From positions 33,541,909 through 33,605,908 of the forward strand of contig CM067318.1 of the NCBI GenBank assembly GCA_034231615.1: a DNA stretch of 64,000 nt, in the 5' to 3' direction. The notes below the pieces were generated by a model, which had not been told where the DNA came from, made no database searches, and was given only the letters and a program-made list of their open reading frames with translations. The position numbers were made by a program, and so were the translations under genes. Every line of letters begins with the position of its first letter. The first letter of the stretch is position 1. Shown piece after piece: positions 36,224 to 48,604 of this stretch. Source of the DNA: Meghimatium bilineatum (Eukaryota > Mollusca > Gastropoda > Stylommatophora > Philomycidae).

Positions 36224-36772
36224 GATGATGATGATGATGATGATGTTCGTCCGTCGTGATCGACGATGACCAAAAACTCAACCATAATAATAATAACAAT
36301 AAATAATAAAATAATAAAGTTAATAGTGCGTTTTTAAATGACTAGCAAGTCCAATGCGCGCACAAAATGTTCTTTTACAGAATTGACAACAATAGAAGGT
36401 ATCTGTGTGAGGTTGAGATGTTTTTTCTTTTCTACGTGTCCGCTTCTGACTTGCAGTTTCTTGTCTGAATTCTTCTGCCGCTAGTGCTCCCGTTCTAATG
36501 CTGTAACGCCATGCTGTTCTATCCTGAGCGAGGCTCTCCCAAGCGCCTACGTCAATGTTAAGATGTTTCAAGGATGACTTGAGCGTGTCTTTGAAACGTT
36601 TTTTCTGTCCACCAGCTTTTCGAAATCCTGCCTTGAGTTCTCCATAATATATTTGTTTTGGCAAACGCGAGTTCTCCATACGCACAAGATGGCCTGCCCA
36701 GCATGCCTGCGCCTTCATAAGTATTGTGTGGATGCTTATTGAGGTTGATTTTTCCAAGACCTCGTAGTCTGG
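36224..36772 (-). mobile_element. 5'-truncated LINE inserted into an older LINE
   Basis: A minus-strand insertion of 549 bp. Its single open frame (36320-36757, open a few codons further upstream) is undamaged: AQACWAGHLVRMENSRLPKQ, then GGQKKRFKDTLKSSLKHL, DRTAWRYSI and a final C2H2 finger with C-x2-C...H-x3-H around RIGLASHLKTH. This is the C-terminus of a widespread animal LINE ORF2 group. The 3' UTR is short and ends in an ATC microsatellite tail (CAT-CAT on the minus strand). The 11-bp target duplication and intact frame show a recent target-primed insertion with 5' truncation. Confidence 0.92.
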
Positions 36773-36838
36773 ATGAGAGATATAAGCACATATGGACCTG
36801 TCCGGAGTGCAGTGACGATGATCCAGTGACTAACTTGA
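36773..36838 (+). pseudogene. Target-site duplication (right) and resumed LINE copy 3
   Basis: ATGAGAGATAT (36773-36783), followed by the end of the interrupted RNase H LINE up to CAGTGACTAAC, matching the 3' ends at 1440 and 57230. Confidence 0.85.
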
Positions 36839-37079
36839 AAGGAAATATGGTGAGACGAAACTGTTATTAACAACCTCGTAACGTTTCAACATAAGTTGAT
36901 CACATCAGCATACTCTGTGGACTGTGACTGAATAAATACTCAACCACTGAAGCTTACATGTCACTTATCATGGATTTCAAGCTTTATGTAATCAGTACTA
37001 AACCTGTTTTGAGCATGTTTAAATAAACTGCAAACTCTGCAACACGAATTTATGATTTCTCAATGAAAATTATAACCAT

Positions 37080-37690
37080 GCAAGATTACAACACTTTATT
37101 TATTGTAAATGGTATTTTATTTCGTGAAAAAAATATAATAACACACATTAAAATGAGGAGAAAATACATGTGAATGAGTTTGTTTATAAGACATTTTCAA
37201 GGCAGCAGTGTTGCTAAACTACCCAAACGCCATTCTCTAAGCGGTGCGTTCAAAACAGCCGTGATACTAGTCTACACAAACAACATAATCCAAAACAAAA
37301 GACATACATTATAGAACAAAGTGATGATAGCCCATACAAACTGTGACACATGAGGTATAAATGATAGAAGTGATGCTAGTCTATACAAACAACAGAGATA
37401 TGGTTTAGATTGCAATCACATATATACGTATATTAGTTCACCGTTAATCTCTGAGATTGAAAAGAACAGAAACTTATCAGAAGAATGTTCAAGGACACAC
37501 AATAAATACAAAACATAAGTTCCTTTATAAATTTTGCTAACAACATGTCACAGAGATTCAATATACATATTTAGTACTAACTATGAAACCAAATGTATAC
37601 GATAAGATTATAAATACATGAGAGCAAGCACACATACGTATATACATTTCAGTTCGCTCTCAATAACACAGCAACAATATAGATTGTTTT
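37080..37690. other. AT-rich; possible minus-strand poly(A) region
   Basis: On the minus strand AATAAATAAAG followed by TGTTGT (37092-37108) looks like a polyadenylation signal with a GU-rich element. No exon was recognised upstream. Confidence 0.25.
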
Positions 37691-37694
37691 ATGA

Positions 37695-38035
37695 TAAATT
37701 AAGTTAGTATAATGTAAGATTTTAAACAGTGAACTAAACTAGAACTGTATAATAGAAGAGTATATAGAGTGCACAAGACTAACTGTATAATATATGATTT
37801 TATACAGTGCACCAGACTATAATTGTGACATATGTTATACAGTGCACCAAACTAGCACGTTATAATATAATATTTTAAATAGTGCACCAGACTTGAACTG
37901 TATAATATACGATTTTAAACAGTGAACTAAATTAGAACTGTATAATATCATATTTTAAATAGTGCACTAAACTAGAACTGTATAATAGAATATTTTAAAT
38001 AGTGCACTAAACTAGAACTGTATAATATTCAGTTC
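37695..38035. repeat. 40-bp minisatellite, about 8 copies
   Basis: Units of TAGTGCACTAAACTAGAACT plus GTATAATATAATATTTTAAA. Quality improves toward the right end. Confidence 0.9.
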
Positions 38036-38039
38036 ATTT

Positions 38040-39806
38040 TGTGATTGCTACTTCAACATCAAAGTTAATGGCTCAAAAATAAAACAGAATAGACAATTTA
38101 AATACATGGAAAACTTGACAAAATCAGATATATGAAAGCGATCGTGTACAATAAATAGACATAGAAGGAGGAAAGTAGAGATACACAGGTGGGAGTTCTT
38201 GAGAAAAACAATACTCAGTATACACTGAAGAGCTAGTGAAACAATGAAGTCATGATGGAGACTGCCATCAAGACAAAATTACTTCTCAACTCCAGAAACA
38301 GAATAAATATGTATTGGCCGCATCACAACAAGAGAATGTTTGGAATAGAATGTAACATCAATCAAAACTGGGAAACAAAATACATATGTCGTCAAAGAGA
38401 GAAGAGAAGATTGACATCGTGCCATTATGGATAGACAATACTGCAGGTAGACTGCGCTGGACATAATGAGTACCTATGCCGTTCGGCACGGCTCATGATA
38501 ACGATAATGATGATGTTTGAATTATTGGCAGAAACGAGGCTTGCCATCGCACTTTTCTCTAGTTTTGCTCTGTTTTCTTTATTATTTATCTTCATGCTTG
38601 GATGCTTATTGAAGTATTCATCTTTCATTATTGATATTATCAGTGGCATATGTATTATTGATTATTCAATGTTATTCTCGTTTATTCTGATAACCGCATG
38701 CAGCTGTTACAGTTGTATCAATGTCTAAAGAATGCGAATTGTAATAGGAAAATATAGCACATTTCTCTAGCTAGCCCAACGTCATATTCATGCATCTCAA
38801 CAAATATATAACGCATATAGTCGAATTCTGTGTGTGAATTTGAAATTGTACAGACCCTATGAATTAATTTTTTCATTAAAATGCAGAAATTGGTTTCCAT
38901 TTTCGATTACTTACGATATATATCAAAAGTCTACTTGTAAACAAAACTCTCAATTTTTGTGAAATGTGTCTATAGTCAATTATTAGACATAATTTTCACG
39001 TGATTGATTTATCATACAATTGGCATGTTGTAAACCTGAAATTGCACTTTTTTCTGCTATTGAAAACAAACCAGACGATGTTTAAGGTTGTATCCGGTGT
39101 AATGTCTAAAGTGATAAAATGTATGTTCTCGGTACACAATAATTAGTACGTCGACAACGCTTAAAAAATGTCATTCGTTTATATAAGCTGGACATGATAC
39201 AAGTTATAAATTATATATTTATTGAGTCTAACCAAATATAACATCATATGTAATAAAAAGTATTCATACGTTATAAGGTTAATCACATAATTATTTTTGT
39301 TTATGACAAGGGTATTAATACGTTATACGCTAAATAATACGGTATTAATACGCCAAAATGGTATAAATAGGCTATCTATACGAGTAATCATATAATTACA
39401 TTTGTTTGAGGGCAAGGATATTGAAACATATTTTTTTTTTTAATTGATAGGTTTTTATTAGATCGACACGCAAACATGATGTAATGTCGCTCGTGCTAAA
39501 TAGTGATTTTGTGTGTGTGTGTGTGTATTTCTATTATTAAATGTGCATAATAACATTATTCTTGTTTGTTTTGAGTAGATGTGTCTTTTTTATGATTTTA
39601 GTACTTGCGCATTGGTGTTCATTTAGCTTAGTAGTGGTTCTGTCTTTGATAGATTTGGTTCCTTTGAAATTTTGTTATTGCTCTTTTAGTGATCTAATAT
39701 ATTCGATTTCTGCTATTGAAAAAATCTAGCAATTACAACGTTAGTGATGTGATCTATAGTTTCTCTGCTGCTGACATAGACTACTCAGTTAGTTATGAGA
39801 TGTAAT

Positions 39807-39842
<36 letters not shown>

Positions 39843-40460
39843 AACCACTCCGTCGTTCTGTGTTGTTGTTATTCACCATAGACTTGTAAACTACATTACG
39901 TTTATGGACGGAGTTTGGTATAGTTATAGTTTAGCTCAAGTGCAGAGAACTGGACTCACCGAAAATATTAAAAGCTCTTCTGTGGTCCGGCAAAGCTGAC
40001 CATTAACATCATTATTTAATAATTTACATCTGAACCGTTTCACAATCTCAAATAAACAAATGTGTTAGGTCTAGAAATAGGCATTATCAATTCATTCGTT
40101 GATTAGTTTGTTTTGAAAGGTTCATTATTCTTTCTCTTTGCCTTTCTGAAAATGTATGTCGTTTATACATTTGTCTAGTAATAATCACAAAACACTGATC
40201 GCATTTTTGTGATGTCGACAGTCACGTTTTACATATATCACCGTGATTATAATAATGTGCAATATGCTTTGTTGGTACGGTCTAGGTGACTCTCTCTTTT
40301 CATGTACTTTATTAGTCGCTTGGTGATGTCTTCTAGTGGAAATGTTTTTATTGTACTATCATATGTCATCGCCTCATGTAGTGTTGTAGTTGCTGTGTCA
40401 TTGATACTGTCTCATAGTCGATATTGTGTTGATATAGTTTGATCTCCATCTATGTGGTGC
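38040..40460. other. No gene recognised; AT-rich with microsatellites
   Basis: Contains (GT)n near 39511-39526 and (AT)n at 39808-39838. Short frames are low-complexity hydrophobic. Nothing is identifiable. Confidence 0.45.
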
Positions 40461-40469
40461 TGTAGTATA

Positions 40470-40725
40470 TATGTTGTTGATGTAATCTCATAGTCGATAT
40501 CTTATTGATGTTGTCCCATAGTCGATATCTTATTGACGTAGTCTCATAGTCGATATCTTATTGATGTAATCTCATAGTCGATATCTTATTGATGCAATCT
40601 CATATTCGATATCTTATTGATGCAATCTCATATTCGATATTTTATTGATATAATCTCATAGTCGATATCTTATTGATATTGTCTCATAGTCAATATCGTA
40701 TTGATAACGCCTCATATTAGATCTC
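40470..40725. repeat. 28-bp minisatellite, about 9 copies
   Basis: Units of GATGTAATCTCATAGTCGAT plus ATCTTATT. More diverged members extend to about 40870. Confidence 0.85.
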
Positions 40726-41029
40726 TTATTGATGCCGTGTTGTTGATGAAGTATCGTTGTTATTCATGGTATGCCTGTAGTCTCCTAGTTTCTGTATTGT
40801 TGATGTAGTTTCATAGTTGATGTGTTGCTTGTGTAGTCCAGGAGTTGATGCTCTTAGTCGTTATATTGCTGCTAGAGTCAAGCAGTTGAAATGTTTTTAA
40901 TGTAGTCTCCTAAATACAATTTTGCTAATGAATAGGTTAATAGTCGATATGTTGTTGATGTGTTCTCATTATCAATCTGATGTTCGAATAGTTTCGTAGT
41001 CCATCTGTTAACGATGTAATTTCGTAGTT

Positions 41030-41205
41030 GATCTATTGTTGATGTATAAAATATAGTCAATATGTTATTGGTGATGTCCTGTAGTTGATCTATTTTTGAT
41101 GTATAATATATAGTCAATATGTCGTTGGTGTTGTCCTGTAGTTGACCTATTATTGATGTATAATATATAGTCAATATGTTGTTGGTGCTGTCCTGTAGTT
41201 GATCT
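41030..41205. repeat. ~60-bp minisatellite, 3 copies
   Basis: Units of TTGATGTATAATATATAGTC plus AATATGTTGTTGGTG and GTCCTGTAG. It is related to the neighbouring 28-bp repeats by the AGTC-AATAT words. Confidence 0.85.
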
Positions 41206-41454
41206 TTTTGTGCTGTAGGTTGACATTTCTACTGTTGGTGGTGCAAATCGTGTATGCTAGTGCAATATCGTAAAGTTGTTATTAGTACAAGTAGACAAGT
41301 AGGTGTTGATGCAGTTTCGTACTCGAGTTGTTGTTAGTGCAATATCATAAACGAGCTGTTACTGATGTAGACTAGTAGTCACTATGTTGTTGGAGTAGTT
41401 TAAAGCATCTCTTGTGTTGATGTAAACGAGTAATTTATATGTTGTTTATTAGGA

Positions 41455-41551
41455 TCAGCAGTGGTTCTGTTGTTGTGGCTGGTTGTATTTCCAGGGTGAA
41501 AACTTGACGGGTCCGCTCGGCTTAATGTGAGAAAAGTCTGTTGACGGTCCT
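41455..41551 (-). other. Candidate terminal coding exon
   Basis: On the minus strand a strong acceptor (TATGTTTCTGTTACAG) is followed by 31 codons reading GPSTDFSHIKPSGPVKFSPW and KYNQPQQQNHC, then TGA at 41455-41457. A TAATAAA lies just past the stop. The Pro/Ser-rich, aromatic-containing sequence looks like a real C-terminus but matches no family I can name. It lies on the same strand as, and downstream of, the PDZ exon at 59.9 kb, so a shared gene is possible but unproven. Confidence 0.35.
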
Positions 41552-42509
41552 CTGTAACAGAAACATAAAAACATCGTTTATCAATCAGGCAAAGTGAACA
41601 TCGCTTTCTTTGATATCTAAAATATTTACTCTTGTCAAACATAGCCGTTTATTATGATTACCATTTTGGTTGTTTCCATGAAAGTGAATATTGGCATTAT
41701 TCTCTCCGGGAATTAACACGGTCAATAAATCTTTGTTCTCATAATCATATATCACTACATTAAAAGTCAATGTTCATTTTTTTTCTTATCTCCGTGCAAC
41801 AGACCGAGCTTTCTGTTACAGAGCATTTAATACGCAGAATATAACTGCTACTAGTGTCATGTCTTGAATCGTGCACCATTTATACATGTCGAATCAATGT
41901 TTTTTTTTCTAAAACTGATATCTACCTATGCACTAATATCAATTACTTCTTACTTCAAGTTACAAGTGTGCACACAATATTCCGACACTTTTTTCGCCTT
42001 CACTGATCCATTACAGAGCTCCAGTAAAGACATGTGTACAGAGAGTAAACATGATCTGAAATACTGATTTATTATTATTCCCGTGCATTTCGTTTGTCCA
42101 CCTTGGCTTTTTTACATAACGCACTAAGTATATAAATAGTTACTAGCGAAGTTCACGACAATAATCATAAATGTAACCAATAAAGTTGTGTGTACTTTCT
42201 GTACAGAGCTCCTTACTGCCGACGGTCTCGGATGAATTTTAATTGATCGTAATCTCCGGTAAAGATTTCACTGCCATAGTTTTCTGAATAATTTAATTAT
42301 TATTTGAAACTTCGGTTTGAGGTTAAGTAGAAAAATTCAGTTATGCCAATTTCATCTCTCTCTCTTCCCTGAAATTCCATAAATCTAAGCGCGCATACAT
42401 ACATTTATGCACATGTGTTGTTAATGTGTGCGTGTTTATCTTTCTTTTTTTATGTGATTCTCCGTATATTTGCATATCTGAATCTCCTCTGTATAATAAT
42501 TAAACAGCA

Positions 42510-42640
42510 CTACTTGTGCTCAGGAGGTAGAGCGCTCGAATCTCGTATGTGAGGTTTTGTTTACTCGATAAGGTTTTTCGGAGATCATTGGTGAATGTCG
42601 CTTATCGCTATAGTGACGTAGTATGAGTCACCATCATTAT
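42510..42640 (+). repeat. Second copy of the tRNA-SINE family
   Basis: The head TGCTCAGGAGGTAGAGCGC resembles a tRNA A box and D arm. The body TTTTTCGGAGATC, then GTCGCTTATCGCTATAGTGACG, aligns with the SINE at 33245-33535. The B box is deleted or diverged. The 3' side abuts the end of the minus-strand RTE LINE. Confidence 0.6.
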
Positions 42641-43660
42641 CAAGTGCCATCTCCGCAATAAAGGTTGGCTGCAACGGATCTCCAACATCCCTTGTCTCTT
42701 GTCTTGGTGGTGCACTCTCCTAGACTGCAACACGTCCAGCTTGTGATGTTACTCTCCCACTTGTATCTCTGCCTACCTCTTGCTCGCTTCCCTTTGACTT
42801 TACCCTCAAGTAAGGTCTTCAATAAGGTGTCATGTCTTTTAATGGGTCGAAAAATATTTTATCTGCTTGATCTGTATTTCTCTTAGTAGTTCTTTCTTCA
42901 TATTAAGTGTTTTAGCACCTCTTTATTTGTCTTCTTCTCTTTCCATGATGTTCTCCCTATTCTTTTTTATACCCACATCTCAAAGGCATCAATTCTGCCT
43001 TCTAATTGTTTACTTAGTGTCCATGTTTCTGAGCCATACATTAATACGGAATAGATGTAGCATTTTATAATTATCATTTTTAACTTGTTTGTAATTTGTT
43101 TAGATGTTAATATTTTCCTCATGTCATTGAAGGTACTTTTAGCCATTCCTATTCTCCTTTTAACTTCTGTTTCACATCTGCCATCATTTGTGACTATGTG
43201 TCCAAGATATTGATAGTGTTTTACTTGTTGTAGTTTCTCTCCATGTATATTTATGTTTAGCTCTTGTTATTCTGTGTCTTTGCTGATTATCATGGTTTTT
43301 GTTTTTTCAATGTTTATATCCAGTCGATATTCATTACTTGATTTATTGACTTGGTATATTAGTCTTTGTAGTTCATGTTCACTTTCTGCTAAAAGAACAG
43401 TGTCATCTGCATATCTAATGTTGTTTATTATTTCCCCATTATCTTGAGTCCTGGCATTTATTCTAGATTTTTAAAGATATTCTCTGTGTAGATATTAAAT
43501 AGGCTTGGTGGTAAAATGCATCCTTGACTTACCCCTCTTCTTATTTCTATGTATGGTGAGTAGCTGTTTTCACATCTTATTGATGCAGTTTGCTTTCAAT
43601 ATATATTTCTTATCAGTCTGATCTCTTTTCTATCTATGCCTAGTAGTATGAATGGTACAC
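42640..43660 (-). pseudogene. RTE-clade LINE ORF2, RT to C-terminus
   Basis: Minus strand from 43660: IEIRRGVSQGCILPPSLFNI, then the catalytic RYADDTVLLAES with YADD at 43402-43413. SNEYRLDINIEKTKTMIIS follows, then YQYLGHIVTNDGRCE, SVLMYGSETWTL, and the tail LLEGKVKGKRARGRQRYKW ... WRSVAANL with a stop at 42640. The order and the WR-x-x-VANL ending are typical of RTE/BovB-like LINEs. The palm Asp pair is intact, but several in-frame stops make it dead. No endonuclease is present (5' truncated). Confidence 0.9.
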
Positions 43661-43723
43661 TATGAATGACCGCGTGCCAGTTCGTCAAGAGCGAAGGAGT
43701 ACATATGGGGAATCCAACAATCA

Positions 43724-43985
43724 TGTGGTAGCCAAGAGAACATTAGGTAGCCAAGGGAGTGTCGCTTACGGCTACGAGTCACATAGTAAAAATGTAACTC
43801 TCGGAATATCGACGTGTTTTTCCTCGAGAGGTATGGAGTACCTTACAAGGAAACCAAGAAAACATATGGTAGCCAAGAGAACATGGGGTAGACAAGAAAA
43901 CATAGGGTAGTCAAGAGAACATGTGATGGGCAAGAGAATATTGGGTACACAAGAGAACACGAGGTAGGAAAGAGAACACAGATAT
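43724..43985. repeat. ~20-bp interspersed tandem repeat
   Basis: Units of GTAGCCAAGAGAACATANGG occur in two blocks (43724-43760 and 43848-43985), separated by about 90 bp of unrelated sequence. Confidence 0.8.
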
Positions 43986-44344
43986 TAGTCATATACGATT
44001 TTTCAACTTTTCTCTTATCTGAATAGAACTTGTTAATTACACGCATTGAAATCATCCGCCTACTTTTAAAATCTTAAGCCCTGATCGCATATCCTCTGTC
44101 AAGAATTGTTTATATTTGTTGTTAATTATGAATTAGACATTCTCGTGTCATATCGTGGGTGACACATCTAGATAAAACAACAGACATACAATAAATATAC
44201 AATATTATCGGCCTTACCAAAGGAGAAGAATAGCTTGTGATTAATGAAACATTGACAAACACTCATAAGGTTTTAATTATCCGAAGCAGAAAATGCGCAG
44301 AGTGAGGCAGAAAAATAGAAGACATTGAAATTAATTAACTTTTT

Positions 44345-44830
44345 CCTTTTTTTCGCTTTATACCCCTTTATGCCTTGCAGCGTCAGAGGTAGAAGAGTTT
44401 TCTGGAGATGACTTTTTGTGTGCTTCATATATGTTTCCTTTCGTTTACTTTTTTTCTGTACTCAATCGTTTGTAAGGTCTGCCCCTGGTTTTGTATACAT
44501 CGTGTCCGTATATAATGCTTTCGAATGGGAACTATCTGATGGTAGTCTGAAAGCATGCGAAAACCGCTTAATCTGTTGTCATATTACGTAATCCAGAATT
44601 GGCATTGTGTTTGTTAGTCTTCAGATGTTTTCGTTCCTGCTTCTGTCTCTTATTGCTACTCCGAGGATTCTATGTAAACAAGTAATTTCTGTTGTAACAA
44701 GTTTTCTTTTTCATTCTGTTGTTAGTGTGTACGTTTGTCATTGGTGATGGTATTTGTCATCATTGAAGTGATGGTATGATAATATTTTTATATAGTGCAG
44801 TTCTGGTGTTCATGCTTCGCCACTTCCCCA
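44345..44830 (-). pseudogene. LINE 3' portion (family X)
   Basis: The minus strand carries RKLVTTEITCLHRILGVAIR and later the shared 3' block near TACCTCTGACGCTGC at 44385. The blocks are those of the 29785-32190 element. Frames are heavily broken. Confidence 0.7.
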
Positions 44831-44884
44831 TTGCCACATTGCGTGTTGTGTAAGTTGATGATGATGGATAATTATAGTTGAGTA

Positions 44885-45065
44885 TTGACTAGCAATGAAT
44901 TTTGTTTAAAGTGTGGAGTGGCACAATTCGTCGACCACACCCTCTCTTCCTGATCTAACAGTTCGCTAATGGCAAGACAAACAAAGACAACTGGAGATGT
45001 ACCCGGATGCAGTAGATGACCAGAGTGCTCTACAAATTGTATTATATACTCTATATGTCTCACCT
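44885..45065 (+). pseudogene. LINE C-terminal zinc-knuckle remnant
   Basis: The plus frame FCLKCGVAQFVDHTL, C-x2-C...H, followed by YPDAVDDQSALQIVLYT in another frame, is the layout of LINE C-terminal knuckles. The homology is weaker than for the neighbour at 45678. Confidence 0.45.
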
Positions 45066-45677
45066 GATGATTATAAACTGTGTCATGTTTTTTTACATGT
45101 CTCACCTGATGATTGTAAACTGTACTGCATTCCCGGCACTTTTAATCAGATGATTAGCTTGCATGTGTGTCAGACTTTGTGTTCCTGCGTTTCCTATGCC
45201 AATTATGCGATCACCAGGTCTCAGCTGTCCCTCTGCGGGACTACCAGGTTGGATCTAGAGATAAACGTGCATATATGTATACACATGTGGATAAGCATTG
45301 ATAAACTGTATGAAAATAATAAACATACACTTCTAGAGAAGAAACTTGAGAGCACTATATCGTAATATCGTCATCACGAAAAAAGATAGGTCCCAAATGA
45401 CTTTTAATCTTGAAGGACAAGAAGGCAGCCTACATTACAGTACGCCATGACACAGTTTATCGTGATGCACTTTATGAAAAACGACATTTGAAGAAAGAGA
45501 AAGAAATGCTATTCCAGTGAATGACTTACGGTAATTACTATCTCAACTGTACATTATAAGTAAATAAGTAATTATTTGTTGCATTTCAGAGCACTCAAAA
45601 ATCAGAAGAAATGATATAACAGAGCAGTCAGAAAAAAACTGGAATAACTACTAATAATAGATAAATGATTGGGTATT

Positions 45678-45905
45678 ATTTTCAGATTGGCGAGACAGAC
45701 CTGTGGACTGAGCCCAGATACTGCAGAACACATTCTTCATGCCTGTCAACTCTACCAAGAAAAGACGGAGAAAATATGGCCTACTGAGACAGCACTGCTT
45801 CCAGACTTGAGGGGTTCCATGGATGACCTGAAGCGAATCACACAATTCATTGAATCTATTGGTGCTGTAACCTGATATCTGACTGAAGAACGATGAAGAA
45901 GAAGA
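45678..45905 (+). pseudogene. LINE C-terminal zinc-knuckle tail
   Basis: The open frame reads TCGLSPDTAEHILHACQLYQ, then KIWPTETALLPDLRG and SMDDLKRITQFIESIG before a stop. This is the C...C-x3-D-x-x-EHILH-x-C LINE tail. Residue for residue it parallels 4685-4908 (EHILQ...WP...LWG...L). It ends in GAACGATGAAGAAGAAGAAT. Nothing of the RT remains upstream. Confidence 0.8.
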
Positions 45906-45925
45906 ATTTCCAAAATGACGCCACT

Positions 45926-46255
45926 AGCAAAACTTCTAAAAATATAACGTGGGACTGAGTACACCAGCAAAACTTCTAAAAATATAACGTGGGACTGAGT
46001 ACACCAGCAAAACTTCTAAAAATATAACGTGGGACTGAGTACAACAGCAAATCTTCTATTAATATAACGTGGGACTGAGTACACCAGCAAATCTTCTATT
46101 AATATTACGTGGGACTGAGTACACCAGCAAAACTTCTATTAATATTACGTGGGACTGAGTACACCAGCAAATCTTCTATTAATATAACGTGGGGTGGGAC
46201 TGAGTACACAAGCAAAACTTCTAAAAATATAACGTGGGGTGGGACTGAGTACACC
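45926..46255. repeat. 40-bp minisatellite, about 8 copies
   Basis: Units of AAAACTTCTAAAAATATAAC plus GTGGGACTGAGTACACCAGC. The last two units carry a 5-bp GGGGT insertion. Confidence 0.95.
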
Positions 46256-46371
46256 CATGAAACCAGAATTAAAGACGATGATAGTCACAAGCTTGGAAGA
46301 AATGAAAATAAAAACATCTTTAGAATTAGACAGGTCACACCACACGCAAACAAAACACAAGTACAAAAAGA

Positions 46372-47300
46372 TTGCAGTTGGCGCCATTTAATGTGTCATC
46401 GCAGACAATCCAAAAAATAATCATAGAACGCATTATGCCGAACTGCCCACTGTACCTACCATACAACAAGAAGAAACTATGGTCAGTGAAAAAATCTCTG
46501 ACCAAACAAGCTCAACGGCCCTGTTTCGATGGAGAGGGGTTTGATCACAGTACACATTCTTGATAAAATGCACATCAGCATCGAATATCGTCTAACGAAC
46601 GATGAAGAAGGCGATGAATGTGAGGTACAAAAAGAGAGGTTACATAATGGAAAGTTTGACATGGTGAAACAGAGAAACATGTCCCTACTAAAACAGATGG
46701 CAGTGCACAATTTAAATAAAATAAAACATTGTGTAGAGTAGATATCGTTACACATCACACGAAGATTGCTGTTCAGTGGATGGGATGCAGAGATTACTAC
46801 CTAACAGGGATGGGGGGGAGGGTTTATGATCGATTCTTTCTTGGCATGTAGCTAGGAAGGATAATGTTATATTTTTGTTTCGTTTGGAAATCATGAGTTA
46901 GTTTTCTTGATGTTACGGTTAGTGACGTTTGGGAATAACGTTGGTAAACTTTCTAGATGGGTTCTATTGATTAAATTCAAATAAATAGTCACTGGTTCAT
47001 CTACGATTTTGTTGATCATCATGATTTTTGTTTTTATCGCATTGCTATAGTTTTATATACATATGTTTATAAGAATGAGGAAATGTACTACAAATATTTC
47101 GTGGGCGATCCTTTTTTCAGGACATTGGAAAATAAACCGACCTCCAATTTAAACCTGCCTGCAAAATAAGACAGGATACTGTGGTGGAGTACAAATCCCC
47201 GCCCGCGACCCTTTTCGCCAATCAGTGTCAATCTGTGTGATTATTTGCCTTGTCTAAGTTTATCAAATTATGTTTATCATTTATTAATTTCAATATAATT
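46372..47300. other. Two unrecognised short frames, otherwise nothing
   Basis: Overlapping plus frames at 46372-46563 and 46529-46741 (second frame with NDEEGDECEVQKERLHNGKF) have non-repetitive composition but no known domain. The rest is AT-rich with a G run at about 46810. Confidence 0.25.
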
Positions 47301-47304
47301 ATAT

Positions 47305-47357
47305 TTAGTGTTAGGGTTAGGATTACTCATGTAAACTGTAACTAACCCTAACACTAA
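47305..47357. repeat. 16-bp hairpin with telomere-like core
   Basis: TTAGTGTTAGGGTTAG and its exact reverse complement CTAACCCTAACACTAA flank a 21-bp loop. The stem contains TTAGGGTTAG. Confidence 0.85.
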
Positions 47358-47539
47358 CTGTAACTCTAAAAAATGAATATTTCAATTAATTATTGATTAT
47401 TTATTAATATAATATTTAGATCAATTAACCACAAAATACGTAGATAGACACAATAACGAAATCGAGGGCTGGCACGCGATCAAGCGGAAACAAATTAGTA
47501 TGCATGAAACAGCCTGAATGAATTAGAAAAACATGGTAA

Positions 47540-47740
47540 GTAGTTAACTGTGTATGTACATCGCGCACACATATGGGGGAGACAGTTCCATCAAACAAGT
47601 CGTACACATACCGGGGAGAAAATTCCATCATACAAAGCTCATACAAATACAACATAGATAATTCTAACAAGGCGCACACACATAAGACACAGATAATTCT
47701 AACAAACAAGGCACACACAAATACGTCAGATACCGCCTGC
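47540..47740. repeat. Degenerate ~42-bp minisatellite, about 4 copies
   Basis: Units share CACACACATA, a purine stretch and AATTCTAACAAACAAGG-type words. Confidence 0.6.
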
Positions 47741-48352
47741 CAGTAGACCCCATAAGTAATGTAATAAATCAAAGAAAAAAATGCCTAAATGTATGATTGC
47801 CCTCCTGATAAATTGACGTGGCCGATATGTTATTTTCGTCCGCGACATCATTTATTAAACTTCTACAATGTACGTTTTGTTTGGCGTCTGCTTTTGGTAA
47901 TTATGTATATTGGCAACAGCAATATGTCTAGCATAGAAGAGTAGAGAATGCTACTGAAGTTTAAAATAATCATTCATTTTCATCTCCGTGTCCCATATAA
48001 CTGAGTAAACCGCAACCATTCTAAACATTAGGGACTCACAAAAACAGATCACAATAATCATATAAAATAGTCGCTCAATTTGAGTGTAATGTGATATTGC
48101 AACAGAAGAGTCAGTCTAGGATAATAATCGCTACTAATGAAACATGTATTTAAGTTGTTCTTAGTGTGTCATATGTAAAATCTCAGTCTGAATTTACTGT
48201 CAAATTATATCATTTATTTCTAGGTTGCTCCCAATGTCTAACATAGATGTTGTTATTGTGTACGTTATGTATGCCCATCTACTTAGATCGCTAGATCTTC
48301 CGAAAGAAAATTTCAATTATTGCGTGACCATACAGATTCTATGTGCTTTAGT

Positions 48353-48600
48353 TGTGTGTACACCCATCTATACCGTCAATATATTAGACGTCTTGTGTAC
48401 CTCCATTTGCACCACCACTGTTATAGTTGTTGTGTACATCCATTTATATCATCACTATATTAGACGCCGGGTGTACATCCATCTATAGCATCACTATATT
48501 AATCGTCGTGTGTACACACACACACACATATATATATATATATCACTATATTAATTGTTGTGTGTACATACATCTATATCATGACTATATTGGTCGTGGC
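48353..48600. repeat. ~39-bp minisatellite, about 6 copies
   Basis: Units of GTGTACATCCATCTATATCA plus TCACTATATTAGACGTCGT. One unit contains a CA/TA microsatellite. Confidence 0.85.
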
Positions 48601-48604
48601 CAGT

